Shown: one piece after another, positions 33,581-45,684 of the stretch
Layout: every line of letters starts with the position of its first letter
How positions within the stretch are numbered: position 1 is the first letter of the stretch
Assembly (NCBI GenBank): GCA_029339195.1
Contig: JAPTJF010000268.1
Coordinates: 1 to 64,000, forward strand
DNA from: Micractinium sp. NFX-FRZ
Lineage: Eukaryota > Chlorophyta > Trebouxiophyceae > Chlorellales > Chlorellaceae
Length of the DNA stretch: 64,000 bases
Direction of reading: 5' to 3'
Translations under genes and position numbers: made by a program
The notes under the pieces: model-generated
Databases searched by the model: none
Told to the model about the DNA's origin: nothing
What the model saw: the letters and a program-made list of their open reading frames with translations, nothing else

Positions 33581-36500
33581 TCACGCCACGGGCGTCGCCT
33601 CCAGGTCGAACAGCGAGGTGCCCAGCACGCGGCAGCGCCGCAGCTGGCCCACCTCCAGGGGGGGCAGGCCGGAGCCCTCCTCCGGCGCCAGCAGGAAGAC
33701 GATGGGGTCAATGTCGGGTGCGTCCCACTGGGTGCGCCCGTAGATCTCCCCGTCCTCGGTGAACCCGTCCACAAGGACGTCCAGCTGCAGGGGGGAGGAA
33801 AGAAACATGCGAATTGCAGGGAGAAGATTAAAGACTGTCCGGTGGTCCTCAGGTGTGTGCGCAGATTCATGACCGGCTAGCTGCCTGTTCATTTGGCCGG
33901 TTGCAGGGGGAGGGAGGCGAGAGCCGCGCGGGGCAATGGGGTGGGCAAGAGGAGCCGGGTAAAGCAAGCGGGGCAGCGGAGGAGCAGCAAGGAGCGCAGG
34001 CAGCGAGGCCGTCAGTGCAGCACCACCGCCAAGGCGCAGGGGGAGCTGCACTGCCCCTGCCCTGCCCACCCACCTCCTCTCCCACGTGCGTCTTGGCCCA
34101 CTCCTCGCCCACGCGCTGCTGCAGCGATATGAGCTCGTCCCGCCGCGCCTCCCGCACCTCTGGGTCCACCTGCAGGGGCAGCCAGAGCAATGGTTGTGAA
34201 GGGCGGATGCATGATGTAATCAGAATCTGATGGAGCGATGGCGCCGCCACTCTGTCATTAACCCTGCATGCTTGCCGGGGCAGTGGCATCCAGCTGATTT
34301 TCATCAGGCAGAGCACACACACACACACGGCGCAATGACGTGCTGGTGACAGTGCCAGGTGAACGCGCGGCCGCGGCCTGGTGGCTGGCAATTGCAAGCA
34401 CACGCTCCCCGCCGCCGCTGCCAGCCCCGTCCGCCTCTGCCGGCATTTTGCCCGTGCTGGGCGGCTGGCACACACGCCACATAGCTAATCTAGCACCTTT
34501 GCTGCAGCTGCTGTACCGTCCGCCTCGCTGTGCTGCAAGCAACCTCCCTGCTGGCCTGGTACCCCTGCCTCGCTTCTCCCTCCTAACCCCTCCCCCCAGG
34601 GCTCACCTGCTCTGTCAGCTCTGCCGCGGGCGTCCCATCCTCCTCGCTGTACTGGAAGCAGCCCATGCGCTCAAAGCGGAAGGTGGAGCAGAAGTCCACG
34701 AGCTCGCGGTGCTCGGCCTCAGACTCGCCTGCAAACAAGGAAAGACAGCAGGGGAGCAGGGGGGAAAGAGGTGGGCAGGCAGGATGACGGGGCGCACCCC
34801 AGCGGGGGGCTGGGAGGAAGGTGGGCGGGGGCACGCAGGGGAACGGGGCGCACCGCAGCAGGGGCGTTGTGGGGCCGGATCCGACAGTCCCTGCTTCACA
34901 TGCATGCAAACCTTCCCCTCCCAGCCCCGCCCCACCCCACCTGGGATGCCGCAGATGAAGGTGGTGCGCAGCGTGAACGCACCTGCATTCGAACCTGCCC
35001 AATCTGCCCTGCCAACCCTGCACTTTCTCCCCGTTCCACCCCGACCACCGGCCCAAACATGCAAGCCACCCGCCCACACATGGGGGGCACAGCGCCAGCC
35101 CCCAGGATGCGCCCCTTCCATTCATCACCGCCCCACCCAGCCCCCTGCAATCTGCTGCAGCTCCCCCTTTAATCGGGCGCCACCCCACCATATGCACCTG
35201 GGAAGCCGCTAATAAAGGTCGTGCGCAGCGCCAGGCCGGGGATGCGCTCCCGCAGCTTGTGCAGCAGGGTGAGCGTGTGCGCCTGCGGCGGCCGGTTCAT
35301 GCCCAGCAGCGTCAGGTTGGCGATGTGCTGCAGCGGGATGTCAATGTACTTGCACACCTGGAGGGGCAGGGGGGGCATTCCGAGCTTGCAGTCAAGTTAG
35401 ACCCTCAGATACGCCGGTGGACTACAGCGGGATGGGCATAAGACACCTGGGAGGTGTGCGGACGCAACTGCCCAGGCAGGGCTGCCCCTGTGCTCCTATC
35501 CAACCTCTGTTGCAGCTCCCCTTTGTAGCCCGCCCATTCTCAAGGCGCAACGTGCGTCACCCCCCACTTGTTCTGCGCCCGGCCCGCATACGAGTGATGG
35601 CACCCACCTTTGGGTTGTTGGCAATCTCGTCAATGAGGTCCTCGCTGAAGTAGCTGGGGTAGCAGTCTGCATGTGGGAGGAGAGGGGCGGGGCGGCAGGA
35701 GCGGCAGGGTGGGAGGCGGGGGCAGACGTGAGCGAGCGGCCAGAGGTCGCCAATGCTGAGCCAATCACTGCACTGCGTGTTTCTGCACGCTATCTGCTGC
35801 GCTAAGGCAGTGCACTGCCAGCCCCTGCTCCTCTGCTGCCTGCCCCCTGCTGTCCGCCGCGTCCTGCATAGGCCCCGTCAGCCATGCACAGAGCAGGCGG
35901 ACCGGAACAGCCCTCACCACCGTCCCCCCATCCAGCACCCGCACACTCACAGAGCAGGCGGACCCGGAACAGCCCTCACTGCCCATCCCAGCCCGGACCC
36001 CTCACTCACAGAGCAGGCGGATCCAGCGCAGCCCCTCCAGCTTGCCCAGCTCCTGCAGCAGCTGTGCCAGCCCCTTGCCGTCGCGCCGATCCATGCCATA
36101 CCTACACGAGGAGAGGAGAGCAGAGGACAGGGTAATGTGCCAGGCGGGCATGGGTGGCTGGGCTAGGGGGCAAGCAGGTAGAGAGCACCCCACCACTGAT
36201 GCCCACCGCTCCGACACGGCGTCTTCCCTTCCTCCAATCACTCACTGGTTGGTGTCCTCAGCAATGAGGTTGAGCTCCACCACGCCGCTGTCCACCAGGT
36301 GCCGAGCCTCCTCCAGCACGCTGGCCCACGGCTTGCTGCGGAACTTGCCCCTGCGGACGAGCGGGGCGGGTGCGGCAGGGGAGCAAGGTGGGCGGAAAGG
36401 GGCATGTCAGGGGCACGTCAGGTGCGGTGTGTCGTGTGTAATTTGTTGCGACACAGAGGGGGCACGGCCCGGGAAGCCACGAGGAGGTTCTGGGCGTAGG

Positions 36501-39500
36501 TAGCAGGCGGCGGCGGCAGGAGGACGCCAGCCTGGCGGCAGTGGTTCTCCTCCAAGTCCCGAGGCCTAGACGCAGGGAGACTGCGTACTGTTACCCTTCG
36601 CTACTTTCAAGCGCCTGATCAGTGTGTGAAGCGGCATCTGTCGGCTTTTGAAGGCGCATCACAGGCGGCCCGAAACAGGCGCTTGCAGCGAGCCAGTAAC
36701 AATGTGGAGCTGGCTGCGTGGAGGGGGCGGCGAGGCCAGCGAGCCACCGGCTGTCACGCCGCAAGGCCAGCAAGTGAGAGCGGGGCCGCGGGGCTGTGCT
36801 AGCGCTGCTGTTATCGTACATGGTAACCGTCAGGGATAATAATCGATATCAGGAAACGGGCAAGGAGGGCCAGCGGGAGTGCTTGCCACAGCCACCCGCC
36901 TGCTGCCGCCGCCGCCGCCGCCGCCGCCGCGGACAACGCAACACGCGCGCCCCCTCCCCCTCGTGCAGGCAGCCACCTCGCTCTTCCGCTATCTGGCGGG
37001 CCGCACTGGCGGGCAGTGGGAGGAGGTGGCCACAAATGCATCACCAAACTTGTACAATGCGCACGAGGACAGCAACTCAAAGGCGGCAGAGTGGCGCCTG
37101 GAGGTGGACGGCGCGCAGGTCTGTACTGGGTGCTGCCACACAGTTGATGGCCGCGCTGCCGCCCGCTGCTGTGCACGTGTGGGATGGCGCGCACTCACAG
37201 AGGTGGCCCAGCTGCGTGCGTGGAGCAGGGCAGCATTGGTCCTCGTACCCCATGCGCGAGCGGCGGCAGCGGCGGCCCGACCTCAACCGCCGCCAACCGC
37301 CGCCCCCGCCTGCCTCCTAAGCACGCCGCTAAACACTGCATTTTCTTGTTGCTCACTCCCACGCCCGCCAACACAGGACCCCATTGATGCGCTAGTGGAT
37401 GACACATTTAGCTTTGAGGCTCGGGAGCTGCGGGTGACCTTTTTGTCGGGCGACGACGTCTGGGCTCTCAAGTTTGGCAGCGCCGGCGGCTTTGAGCGCT
37501 TCCTACAGCGCTACAACAAGGCGCTGTTTGAGAACCAGTACAAGACGGAGCACACGGACGCGGCGGCAACCAAGGTGCGCAGCGCAGCACTGAAGGCGCG
37601 GAGGTTGGGGCGCAGGTAGCGTCGGGTAGAGCTTGCAAAGGGGGGCAGGTCCCTGCCAGGTGAGGAGTAGAGGTGGGGCAGCGCCGCTGCTGCATGTGCC
37701 GTTTAGGCAGTCACAGAGTGGCAGGCCAGCATGCTAATGTTGCCTCGTATTCCCAGGCCCTCGTGCTTTGCTCACCCCGTGCAATCCCTTTTCATGTGCA
37801 GCTGTTTGGCGACTTCGCGCACAACCTGAACGCTGTGGAGGACGACGAGTCGCGGAAGCACTGGGTGGAGGACATGGAGATCGATAAGCCCGACCCCCGG
37901 GTGGGTGCTGCTCCTTCTTTCCGTGTTCCTTGGCTGTTCAGAGGCTGGGGCAGGGCGTGCCAGAGCGGCAGGGGTGCTGCCAATGCAGGCGGCAGGCGCT
38001 GTGCGGAGGCTTTGAAACTTTGCATGCCACCCACAGCATCCTCTACTGACGCTCACTCCCTCGTGAGGGGCCCCCCCTCACCTCCCTTGACCACCCCGCA
38101 GGAGATGAAGACGCCCACCAAGGACCGGGTGGTGAGCGAGAAGATGTCGCCCATCCACGGCGTGGTGATGGGGGCCACGCAGCGCTCCTACCTCATGCGC
38201 GACAACCAGGCGAGGCCCTCGGGGTGGTGTGGGGTTTTGGGGGGCGGACAGGGGGCATGCTGGTGGGCAGCATCCGTGACCACCCACCTGCTGCTGTGGT
38301 GCCCATGCGCCCCCGCCCCTATTCCCCGCACCTCTTCCCCCTGTGCCTTACACTCCCGCCCCCACCACACACGCTTCCCCCCGCCCGCAGATCGACGTGC
38401 TGAGCAACGTGCAGGGCGGCGTGGAGGACACGGGCCTCAGCTTCAAGCTGACGCCGCCCCCCAAGGCGTCGGGGCTGGGCGCCGGCAACAAGACGCCCAC
38501 GCTCACGCCCCCCAAGGCGCTGCTCATGCACCAGGAGCGCCAGCTCAACATGATCAGCCCCCTGGATGGCGCCGCGCTGTGGCACGCCGACATTGAGACG
38601 GGCAAGGTCATCAGCGAGTGGAAGTTCCAAAAGGACGGGGTGGATGTGGCGATGAAGGACATTGCCGGCGAGAACAAGGCGTCGCAGGTGCGCAGGGCCA
38701 AGGGCTAGCGTGCGTGTCGTTGGTATGAGAGATGCGGCGGCTGTGCATGGGCTGCGCACTGGCTTGGGGCTGACAGGACATGGCTGGCTGGGGCTGGCCA
38801 CTGACTTCTCACTCTCAACTCTGCCCCTGCTCCTCAGCTGTTCACGTGCCTGCCCCTGTCCTTGCCCGCGCGCAGACCCAGGACAGCAGCGTGTTCCTGG
38901 GGCTGGACACCAACCGCCTGGCAAAGTGGGACATGCGCGACCCGCACGGCCTCGTCTCCCAGGCCGCCTCCCCCATTGTCAGCTATGCTGGCGGCAAGGA
39001 CTATGCACGCGGCACCAAGTTCAGGTGCGCGGGTTCAGTGGGGCAGGGTGCAGGAAACAGGACTGGAGTGGGGGGAGGAAGGGTAGCTGCTCAAGGCTGC
39101 ACCGGTGCAGCGCATGAAGGGAGGAGGCGGGCCCAAGAGGTAGGTGGGCCAGAGCACTACAGTGTTTGCTTTTTCTGTAACCCTTGTGTTTTTCTCCTCC
39201 TCCCCTGCCCCCCCGCACTGCAGCTGCATGGCGACCAGCGGTGACGGCTATGTGGTGGTGGGCGCAGACGACGGCAAGGTAAGCGCCGGAACAGGGTTGA
39301 AAAGCACGTCTGCTGCGCTGCTATTGCTGCCTGCTGCTATTCCTTACCTCCTTTGCTGTGTGGATTCGTGTGCCTGCTGCCTGCCGCCTCTGCCCAAACC
39401 TCTCCCCAACACATTTACAAACCCCGCTGCACCCCCTTCTGCAGGTGCGGCTGTACAGCGAGAAGACGCTGACCCAGGCCAAGACCTCCATCCCCGGCAT

Positions 39501-42486
39501 GGGGCTGCCCATCACAAATGTGGACGTCACATACGACGGTGTGCATGCTGCGCCATGCTCTGCACTTCGCTCTGCACTGTGCTGTGCTGCCGGCAGAGGC
39601 ATCAGCAGAATGCACACCACCACCAGCATCTGTGTTCGACATTCTAGCAAAGCTTCAGCAAGCGCTGTGCACGGCACCTGCCCCTCACAACCGCCTCCCT
39701 TCTCACTCCCCCTCCTGCTTCTCACCTGCCCTGTGCTGCCTGCAGGCAAGTGGGTGCTGGCCACCACACGCAACTACCTGATGGTGATCAAGACGACATA
39801 CAAGGACCCCAAGAGCGGCAAGGAGCTGTGCGGGTTCACGTCGCGCATGGGCGCCAACGCCCCCGCGCCCCGCCTGCTGCGCCTCAAGACTGGTGCGTGC
39901 GCGTGCGGCGTTGCGGCGGCGCAGGCGCGGGCAGGGGCTGGCAGCTCGCGGAGCACGGCAGCTGTTGCGGCAGAGCAGCGGGTGGATGGTTAGGGGCCAG
40001 TGGGATCACAGCAAGCTCAGCTGCCGCTGCACTGGCCTGCACCATGCTTGTCTCCATTTTCAACCACCCAACTCCCCCCCCCTACCTGGCCCCTGTCCCG
40101 CTCCTCCTGCCCCGCGTGCAGAGGACTCCAAGGTGACCCAGGGCAAGCCCCTGGAGAAGGGCCACTTCACGTGGATCACCGAGAAGGGGCGGCAGGAGCG
40201 CTGGATCGTGGCCTCATGCGGCAACTACACCGTGCTGTGGAACTTCAGGCAAGGCCTGGCTGGCCGCTGGGGCAGGCTGGTTGGGGCTTCTAGGGCAGCC
40301 TTGTGTGCAGCATAGGGCAGTGGAGGCATTGCAGCGCAGCAGGCTGAAGCCGCTCAAGCCCGGCCCTTTCCCCCGCTGCTTCCCCTATACAACGCGGCCT
40401 CCCTCCCCGGCCCCACCCTGCCGCTGCTTCCCCCGATGATGCAGGTCTGTGAAGGTGGCTGAGCCTGAGGTGGTGTCGTACGGCGGCCTGACGACCGTGA
40501 CCAAGTACCACCTGGTGAAGAAGAACGAGAGCGTGGTGGACTCGGGTGGGTGGGGGTGGGAGGGAGCAGGCAGTTTGGGGTGCAGATGGTCCAGCCGGGG
40601 TCGCGGCGGCAGGGAGGAGAGCGCCCAACCGGGATCGGGTGGTGCGACGACAGCAGGCCACCAGGCAGCGTAGTGCAGGTCTGGCGGAAGCGGTGCACAA
40701 CGCCGTGCGCCCTCCCTGCCCCACACCCCCCTCATGCCCGCACCCCGCAAAACCCCACCATTGCCGATGCGCAGTCTTCGTGCACAGCAAAGGTGGTCAC
40801 ACCGCTTCTCACTGTGCCTCCCTGCCTCCCCTTGTATACCACCACGTGCAGTGTTCATGCACGACAACTTCCGCCGCCACGGCGCCGACGACATGGTGGT
40901 TGTCACCAAGACGCACGTGTACGCGGTGGGGGAGGAGGACTCGGAGGACGAGTGAGGGGCTCTCCCACTCATGGCCCCACCCACCCACTGCCCCTCCCGG
41001 AGGAGGGTAGAGTCGGGGAGCCGGGGAGCGCGGGCGCGGCAGCAGCAAGAGAGAGAGAGAGCAACAGAGAGTTCTTCTAGCGTGGCAGAGAGAGCGCGGC
41101 AGCCTCCAGGGCTGGCGGGCAGTGGTGCATGCTTTGCTTGCTGTCCTTGCCGGGTATGCAAGCAGGCGGCAGCTTTCATTCACTTGTATCGCTCAAGATG
41201 CGGCAGCACCGGACTCATGTAAACGCTTTCATTTCTTGGGCGCTCAGAGCCCGGACAGGACTGCAAGAGCCTGCTCTTGCCAGAGGGCTGGCCTTCGTTC
41301 TTAGAAACTCAGCCCCTGGTAGTTGAGATGCAAGGTGCACCCGCTCACCCTGTCCCGCCCTGCCCTCGCACCTGAAACCTGGGATGGCACAGAACGTGCA
41401 GGCGTGGCTGCAGCCCTCGGCGACGCGCAGGTAGGCGGTGTGCCGCGGCGTCAGCCGGTGACGGTCCCACTCAGGCCGGAACGCCACCGTGGCGTCGCCC
41501 ACCTGTGGCCCCGGACCAAGGGGTGAGGGGGTGGGATGGTGGGTGTCAGGAGGGGAATTGGTGGGCAACCGTGAGGGGTGCTAGGGTGTGAGGCAGCAGG
41601 GGCCAGCACCAGCACACACAGCGCTGCACAGCGCATCCTTGCCCACAACGTAGCTGTGCCAGCAGCTCAACACTTCCCCTGCTCATTTTACAAATATACA
41701 AAAACAAAACGAAGCAGCACGCCAGTGCCTCACCTGCACCCGTGAGCGCTGCTGGTACTCATCCATGTCAATGTCGGGGGGCGCATCCAGGATGGTGCGC
41801 AGGGAGGCGCTCAGCCCGCCGTACTTCTCAAAACTACGTCACCACGGGCAGGCAGGCGGGCAGGAAGGCAGGGGAAAGGGGCGCACAGGCGGTGAGGCGA
41901 GGCATCGGCGGATGGGGCGGGTGGCTGGGTGGGCCACGTGGCGTGCGCTGAGGTGGCGTGATGTGCAGGGTGGGGGACCCTCAGAGGTGGTGGGGGCGCA
42001 GCATGTTGGGCTGGACAGTACAGACCAACTGCAGCCGATGACACAGGCATGCTGCTGGCTCTGCTGTCGCCCCGCGATGCTGCAGCATGCACGCTACGCT
42101 GCTGCACACGGACCGCACCGCCCTGCTAGCACCAGCACCCCACCACTCCCCAGACACGATCGCCCTGGCCGCGCCCGCCCACCCCTCCCCGCCCGTCTCC
42201 CCCATCCTGCTTGCCCCACCCCAGGCAGGCAGCTTTGGGTCACATGCAACAGCTTCAGCCTCACCCAATCACTAGGTCGGCTTCCGGCAGCTGCGCCGCC
42301 AGCTCCTCGCTGTACCGCTGCGCCAAGCACCCCGTCACCACCACCTTGCGCACGCGCCCCGCCTCTTTCATGCGCGCAGCCTCAATGATGGTCTGCAGGG
42401 CGGGGGGAAAAAGCATTATATTACTGAGGTGCGGGACTCAAGCTAGGGTGGAGCGGGGCCCTGCCTTTGCCCAAGCGGCGACGGCT

Positions 42487-42518
<32 letters not shown>

Positions 42519-43502
42519 CAAGGCCGCCGCTGCCGCTGCCCAGGCTGCCGCAGCTCACTGCCGTGCACCCGCCGTCCCGCCCTGCACAGCCACACCTGCC
42601 CGCCAGCTGCCTACCCCACGCAGGCAGGCACATATGCACGCCCACAAGCTGGTCCTGTCCCTGGCCCCCCACCTCGATGGACTCGTCCTTGGCATCCTCC
42701 ACAAACCCGCAGGTGTTGACCACAATGGCGTCCGCCTGGCGGGCAGGGGCAGAGTGGCAGGAGTTGGCGGAACAAACACAGGCAGGACATGCAACGGGTG
42801 CCTTTTTGGCATGTGTGGTGTTGTGCGCAACAGCCAGCAGGCTTTGCACTGACAGGAGCAGCAGAGGAGAGTAAAGGAGACGGTGCCAGCATTGCATGTG
42901 CTGCATGTGCTGGCCAGCATCAGCAGCTGCGCCATGCCGCTGTTCATGCATGTACTGCCGGCGGAACACAGCAGCAAGGCAGCCGCCCCGCCCTGCTGCA
43001 CATGGCCTGCCCTCCTCGCCCCGCTCCCCCGCCTTGACGCCACCCGAACCTCACCTCCTCGTGCGCGTCTGTGATCTCGAATCCCGAGCGGAACAGGTCT
43101 CCCAGCAGCACCTCGCCATCCACCGTGTTCTTGGGGCACCCCAGGCTGCACGCGTGCACAGGTGGCAGGCAGGACAGGCGTGAAACAATGCATGTGCGCA
43201 GGTGGCTGCCAGCACCTGCTGGCGCCGGCAGGTGCAGCCGGGCAGTGCTGGAGCAGATGCAGGCATTTCACAGCTCACCGACAGCGTGGCCGCTGCATGC
43301 CGCTGCCTGCCGCCGCTGCCGCCGCCGGCCTCCCAGCACCAGCCTACCTGACCATCGACACTCGCAGCGGCTTGTGCTGCTCGGCTTCCGTCGCCTCAGG
43401 GGCGCTGGAGCTGGCCGCAGCCCTTGCTGTGAGTGCCCGGTTGGGGCGCCGGTGGGCACCCACCACTGCCGGCCGGCTTGCTGCCGCGCTAATTGTCTGC
43501 AT
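33581..43502 (-). CDS. rimO: Ribosomal protein S12 methylthiotransferase RimO, plastid-type
   Basis: Thirteen exons on the minus strand: 43502-43348, 43145-43055, 42735-42673, 42392-42265, 41833-41734, 41502-41372, 36350-36246, 36101-36010, 35666-35608, 35357-35198, 34728-34607, 34169-34074, 33784-33581; 501 residues. The first ~45 residues ([14 protein letters not shown]...) look like a chloroplast transit peptide. The N-terminal cluster domain has Cys55 (SLGCPKN), Cys91 (VNTCGF) and Cys125 (VTGCLAQ). The radical-SAM motif is Cys210-X3-Cys214-X2-Cys217 ([10 protein letters not shown]). A C-terminal TRAM-like domain ends with [11 protein letters not shown]. RimO uses two 4Fe-4S clusters and SAM to methylthiolate a conserved Asp of ribosomal protein S12. 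All six cysteines are present. The exon 6 to exon 7 join (IPGFR to GKFRSKPW) is contiguous in the family, and its 5,021 bp intron holds the whole VID27-like gene. Confidence 0.95.
34941..34982 (-). repeat. Partial copy of rimO exon 10 end in intron 10
   Basis: Minus-strand 34982-34941 reads (G)[13 protein letters not shown](G), with an acceptor-like CAG before it and CAG/GTGGGG after it. Exon 10 ends in [13 protein letters not shown] at 35198. The piece is 42 nt, so inclusion would add 14 residues in frame, but it would repeat a single motif that RimO has once. It is best read as a relic of local duplication 257 bp away. Confidence 0.75.
35888..36045 (-). repeat. Three tandem copies of the rimO exon 8 donor edge
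   Basis: GAGCAGGCGGA(T/C)CC-type sequence occurs at 36011 (functional exon 8 end, coding WIRLL), 35952 and 35891, i.e. at 59 and 61 bp spacing. The 35952 copy retains a GT donor (CTCT/GTGAGTGTG); the 35891 copy has CTCT/GTGCAT. Both extra copies are on the intron side of the true junction. Confidence 0.85.
36702..40955 (+). CDS. VID27-like protein, nested in a rimO intron
   Basis: Thirteen exons: 36702-36773, 36969-37118, 37377-37574, 37802-37900, 38102-38209, 38391-38687, 38876-39024, 39224-39278, 39445-39538, 39746-39892, 40122-40248, 40445-40545, 40852-40955; 566 residues. The N-terminal third has a PH-like segment ([17 protein letters not shown]). The C-terminal two thirds is a WD-like propeller typical of VID27: [67 protein letters not shown]. 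The tail is acidic (EEDSEDE). Yeast Vid27 is linked to vacuolar import and degradation of fructose-1,6-bisphosphatase; the plant and algal role is not settled. Introns 5 (38210-38390) and 11 (40249-40444) begin with GC (CAG/GCGAGG and CAG/GCAAGG). The gene lies antisense and entirely inside rimO intron 6. Confidence 0.92.
41218..41222 (+). terminator. TGTAA poly(A) signal of the VID27-like gene
   Basis: TGTAA occurs 263 nt after the VID27-like stop and 150 bp before rimO exon 6 on the other strand. The nested transcript could therefore end within the host intron. Confidence 0.6.
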
Positions 43503-44628
43503 TCTGCACTCTCAACCTGATGACGGAGCCGCTTGCCGGGCCGACTGGAGAGGAGCGCGAGCGCCTTCGCCCTTGCCTGCTTCGCCGCTTGTGACACCGC
43601 CCAAGTGTTTCAGAATGTCGATATATCTGGAACAAGACGGTATGAGGGCGAGCGCCATGCATGCATGTGTGAGAGGTGGCGGAAGTGGCGGCGCCAGGGT
43701 GGAGGACGGGGCGGTGACCTGTCGAAGCATGCACATCGCTCTGTGTGCGCCCTTGAGTGAGCGCCAACTATCGATCATTCAACAATGCACAAAACCAGCA
43801 AGGAGCCAGCACACATGCCACCTGGTGAAGGGCAGTCCCACGCTCCCAGAGCAAAGCCAAGGCAAGCGTGGCGCACGGTCCGCCAGCCAGGCGCACCTTG
43901 TGTTCCCGCTTTGGTGGCAGCTGCGCTGACCCACCTCTTTCACAGCCTGATACAGGTGCTGCTTGCAAGCAGAGCCCACGTGGGCAGCACAATGCGATGG
44001 GTGCAGCTGTTGAATAGCACCTCTGCTGATGGGTGGCAGTGGTTTGGGCTTCTGCTCCTGCTTCCTCCTTTTCCAGGTCCTGCTCCAGATATGCAGTGGC
44101 CCCCATATCACTCAAGTATTTTTTCTCTCTGTCACGGCGTCAGTTCTTCCCGGCTGTGCTACTATGATGCACACACTGTTGCTTGTATGCCACAGCAGGG
44201 GGGGTCACCCCTGGTAAGGCAAAGTGATACTGCTAGCATGACGACCAGCCATGACGTGCTCCACTTCACTAGGGGGAATGGCATCAATTACTGTTCTTAC
44301 ATTGCCTGATGTTGTCCGTAAAAGGACTGACGCCGGGTCAAGTTGAGGGAGGCCTGAGGATGGCGCGGGGGTGCGCCGCCAGTATTCACTAAGCCAGGCT
44401 GGGGGTCGGCAAGCAGCCAGCAACATACATACGAGAGCAGCACCAGTTGAGCGCCAGGCTGACTGTTGCCATTTTCAACGCAACGGCCAATTCACAGCGC
44501 TCCTGCGCCCTGCCTGCCGCGCCCGCCATACTGCTGCGCCCGCCTGGCCTACCCCTCAAATCCTGGCCAGTCGCGTCCTCCCCTGCGTGTCACACCCCTT
44601 CCACCCTCTTACCCGCCCATTCTCAGCC
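43503..44628. promoter_or_regulatory. Divergent intergenic region, rimO / TAPR1-like gene
   Basis: The 1.1 kb between two diverging start codons should hold both promoters. The reading frames inside it (for example one starting MSIYLEQDG at 43618) show no family signature and no exon partners. No repeat or RNA gene was recognised. Confidence 0.4.
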
Positions 44629-45684
44629 ATGAACGTGCCCAGGGGCGGCAGCAAGAAGAGGAAGCAGCACAGCGACTCGCTGGACTCGGAGCGCAGCCTG
44701 TACGCCAGCTTCTCGCACGCCGCCAACGCCGTCAGCCAGCTTTATACCGCGGCCGTGCAGCAGACCAAGCGAGCCGAGGAGGCGGGGGCACGGCAGGCGC
44801 TGGTGAGCCCCGCATTCGTTGGCGGGCGGTGCTGCGGGCCGGCCTACGTGCCGGGGGTGTTCTATGTCACCATGTTCGCCAGCGAGGGCGCCCTGGCGGG
44901 GCCATGCAGCTTCGCCAGCAGCCACTCCGCCCCCGCGCCCCGACCTTTTCCCCTGCCCCTGCTGCTCCACCCCTGCAGGAGCGCGTGGCACAGTTCGTGG
45001 TAAAGGAGTATGGCAACGCGCCGGCCGTGCCCACGGCGGTGCTGATGGAGGTGTTGCGCCAGGAGCTGCAGGTGCGTCGGCGGCAGCCGAGCGGGCGATC
45101 CAGCGGGCGGGCAGGGGCAGCGGTTTGTGGCGGTCGACCCATGGCTCTCCGTTTTCGTGATGCCTTGAGGCTGTGTGCAATATGGTGCATGTGTTTCCCT
45201 TGTGACCATGCACTGCCCTCTGCTCAAAGACATCACGCCTGCTGCCCTGCTTACCCGCCCGTTCTCTGCCCCCTGCCCCCTGCTTCACCTGCAGGCGGCG
45301 CAGGGCAGCGCGGCAGCGATCCAGCTCCCCTTCCCGGTGCCGCTGCTGCCGCTGCCCGCTGACAGCGACGACGTGCACAGCGACGATGAGCACACAATGT
45401 CTGAGCAGCCGATGCCCGGCGCCTTTCGGCGCAGCCACAGCGGCGCGCACATCAGCCCGCCCAAGGGGCACCGCGCGGGCGGCGGCCAGGGCGCCCCCGG
45501 CCCGCTGCCCGCCATGTTCCAGCAGCAGCTGTCGGCGGCGCAGCAGCAGCAGCAGATGCAGGCGGCACACGTGGCGCAGATGCAGGCGGCCATGGCCATG
45601 CAGCAGCAGCAGCAGCAGCAACAGCAGCAGGCGCACCACCAGGGAGGCTTTGGCTTCCCCGGCCAGCAGCCCTTCCAGCACTAG
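44629..45684 (+). CDS. TAPR1/HAPSTR1-like (C16orf72-family) protein
   Basis: Three exons: 44629-44802, 44979-45071, 45295-45684; 218 residues. After a basic start (MNVPRGGSKKRKQH) residues 22-58 read RSLYASFSHAANAVSQLYTAAVQQTKRA..., followed by ERVAQFVVKEYG and VLMEVLRQELQ. This matches the helical domain shared by human C16orf72/HAPSTR1 and plant homologues, some of which databases mislabel holocarboxylase synthetase. In animals the protein works with the HUWE1 ubiquitin ligase in stress responses; the algal role is unknown. The C-terminal half is not conserved: it is acidic, then has Gln-rich and Met/Gln/Ala tracts ending in a Gln run and GQQPFQH. The basic N-terminus could be a nuclear signal. 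Confidence 0.75.

Noticed and set aside
33581..43502. Two separate genes for the two rimO halves
   Set aside because: Neither half alone has a complete RimO, the exon 6/7 junction is contiguous in the family and in phase, and the 3' half has no start codon or transit peptide of its own.
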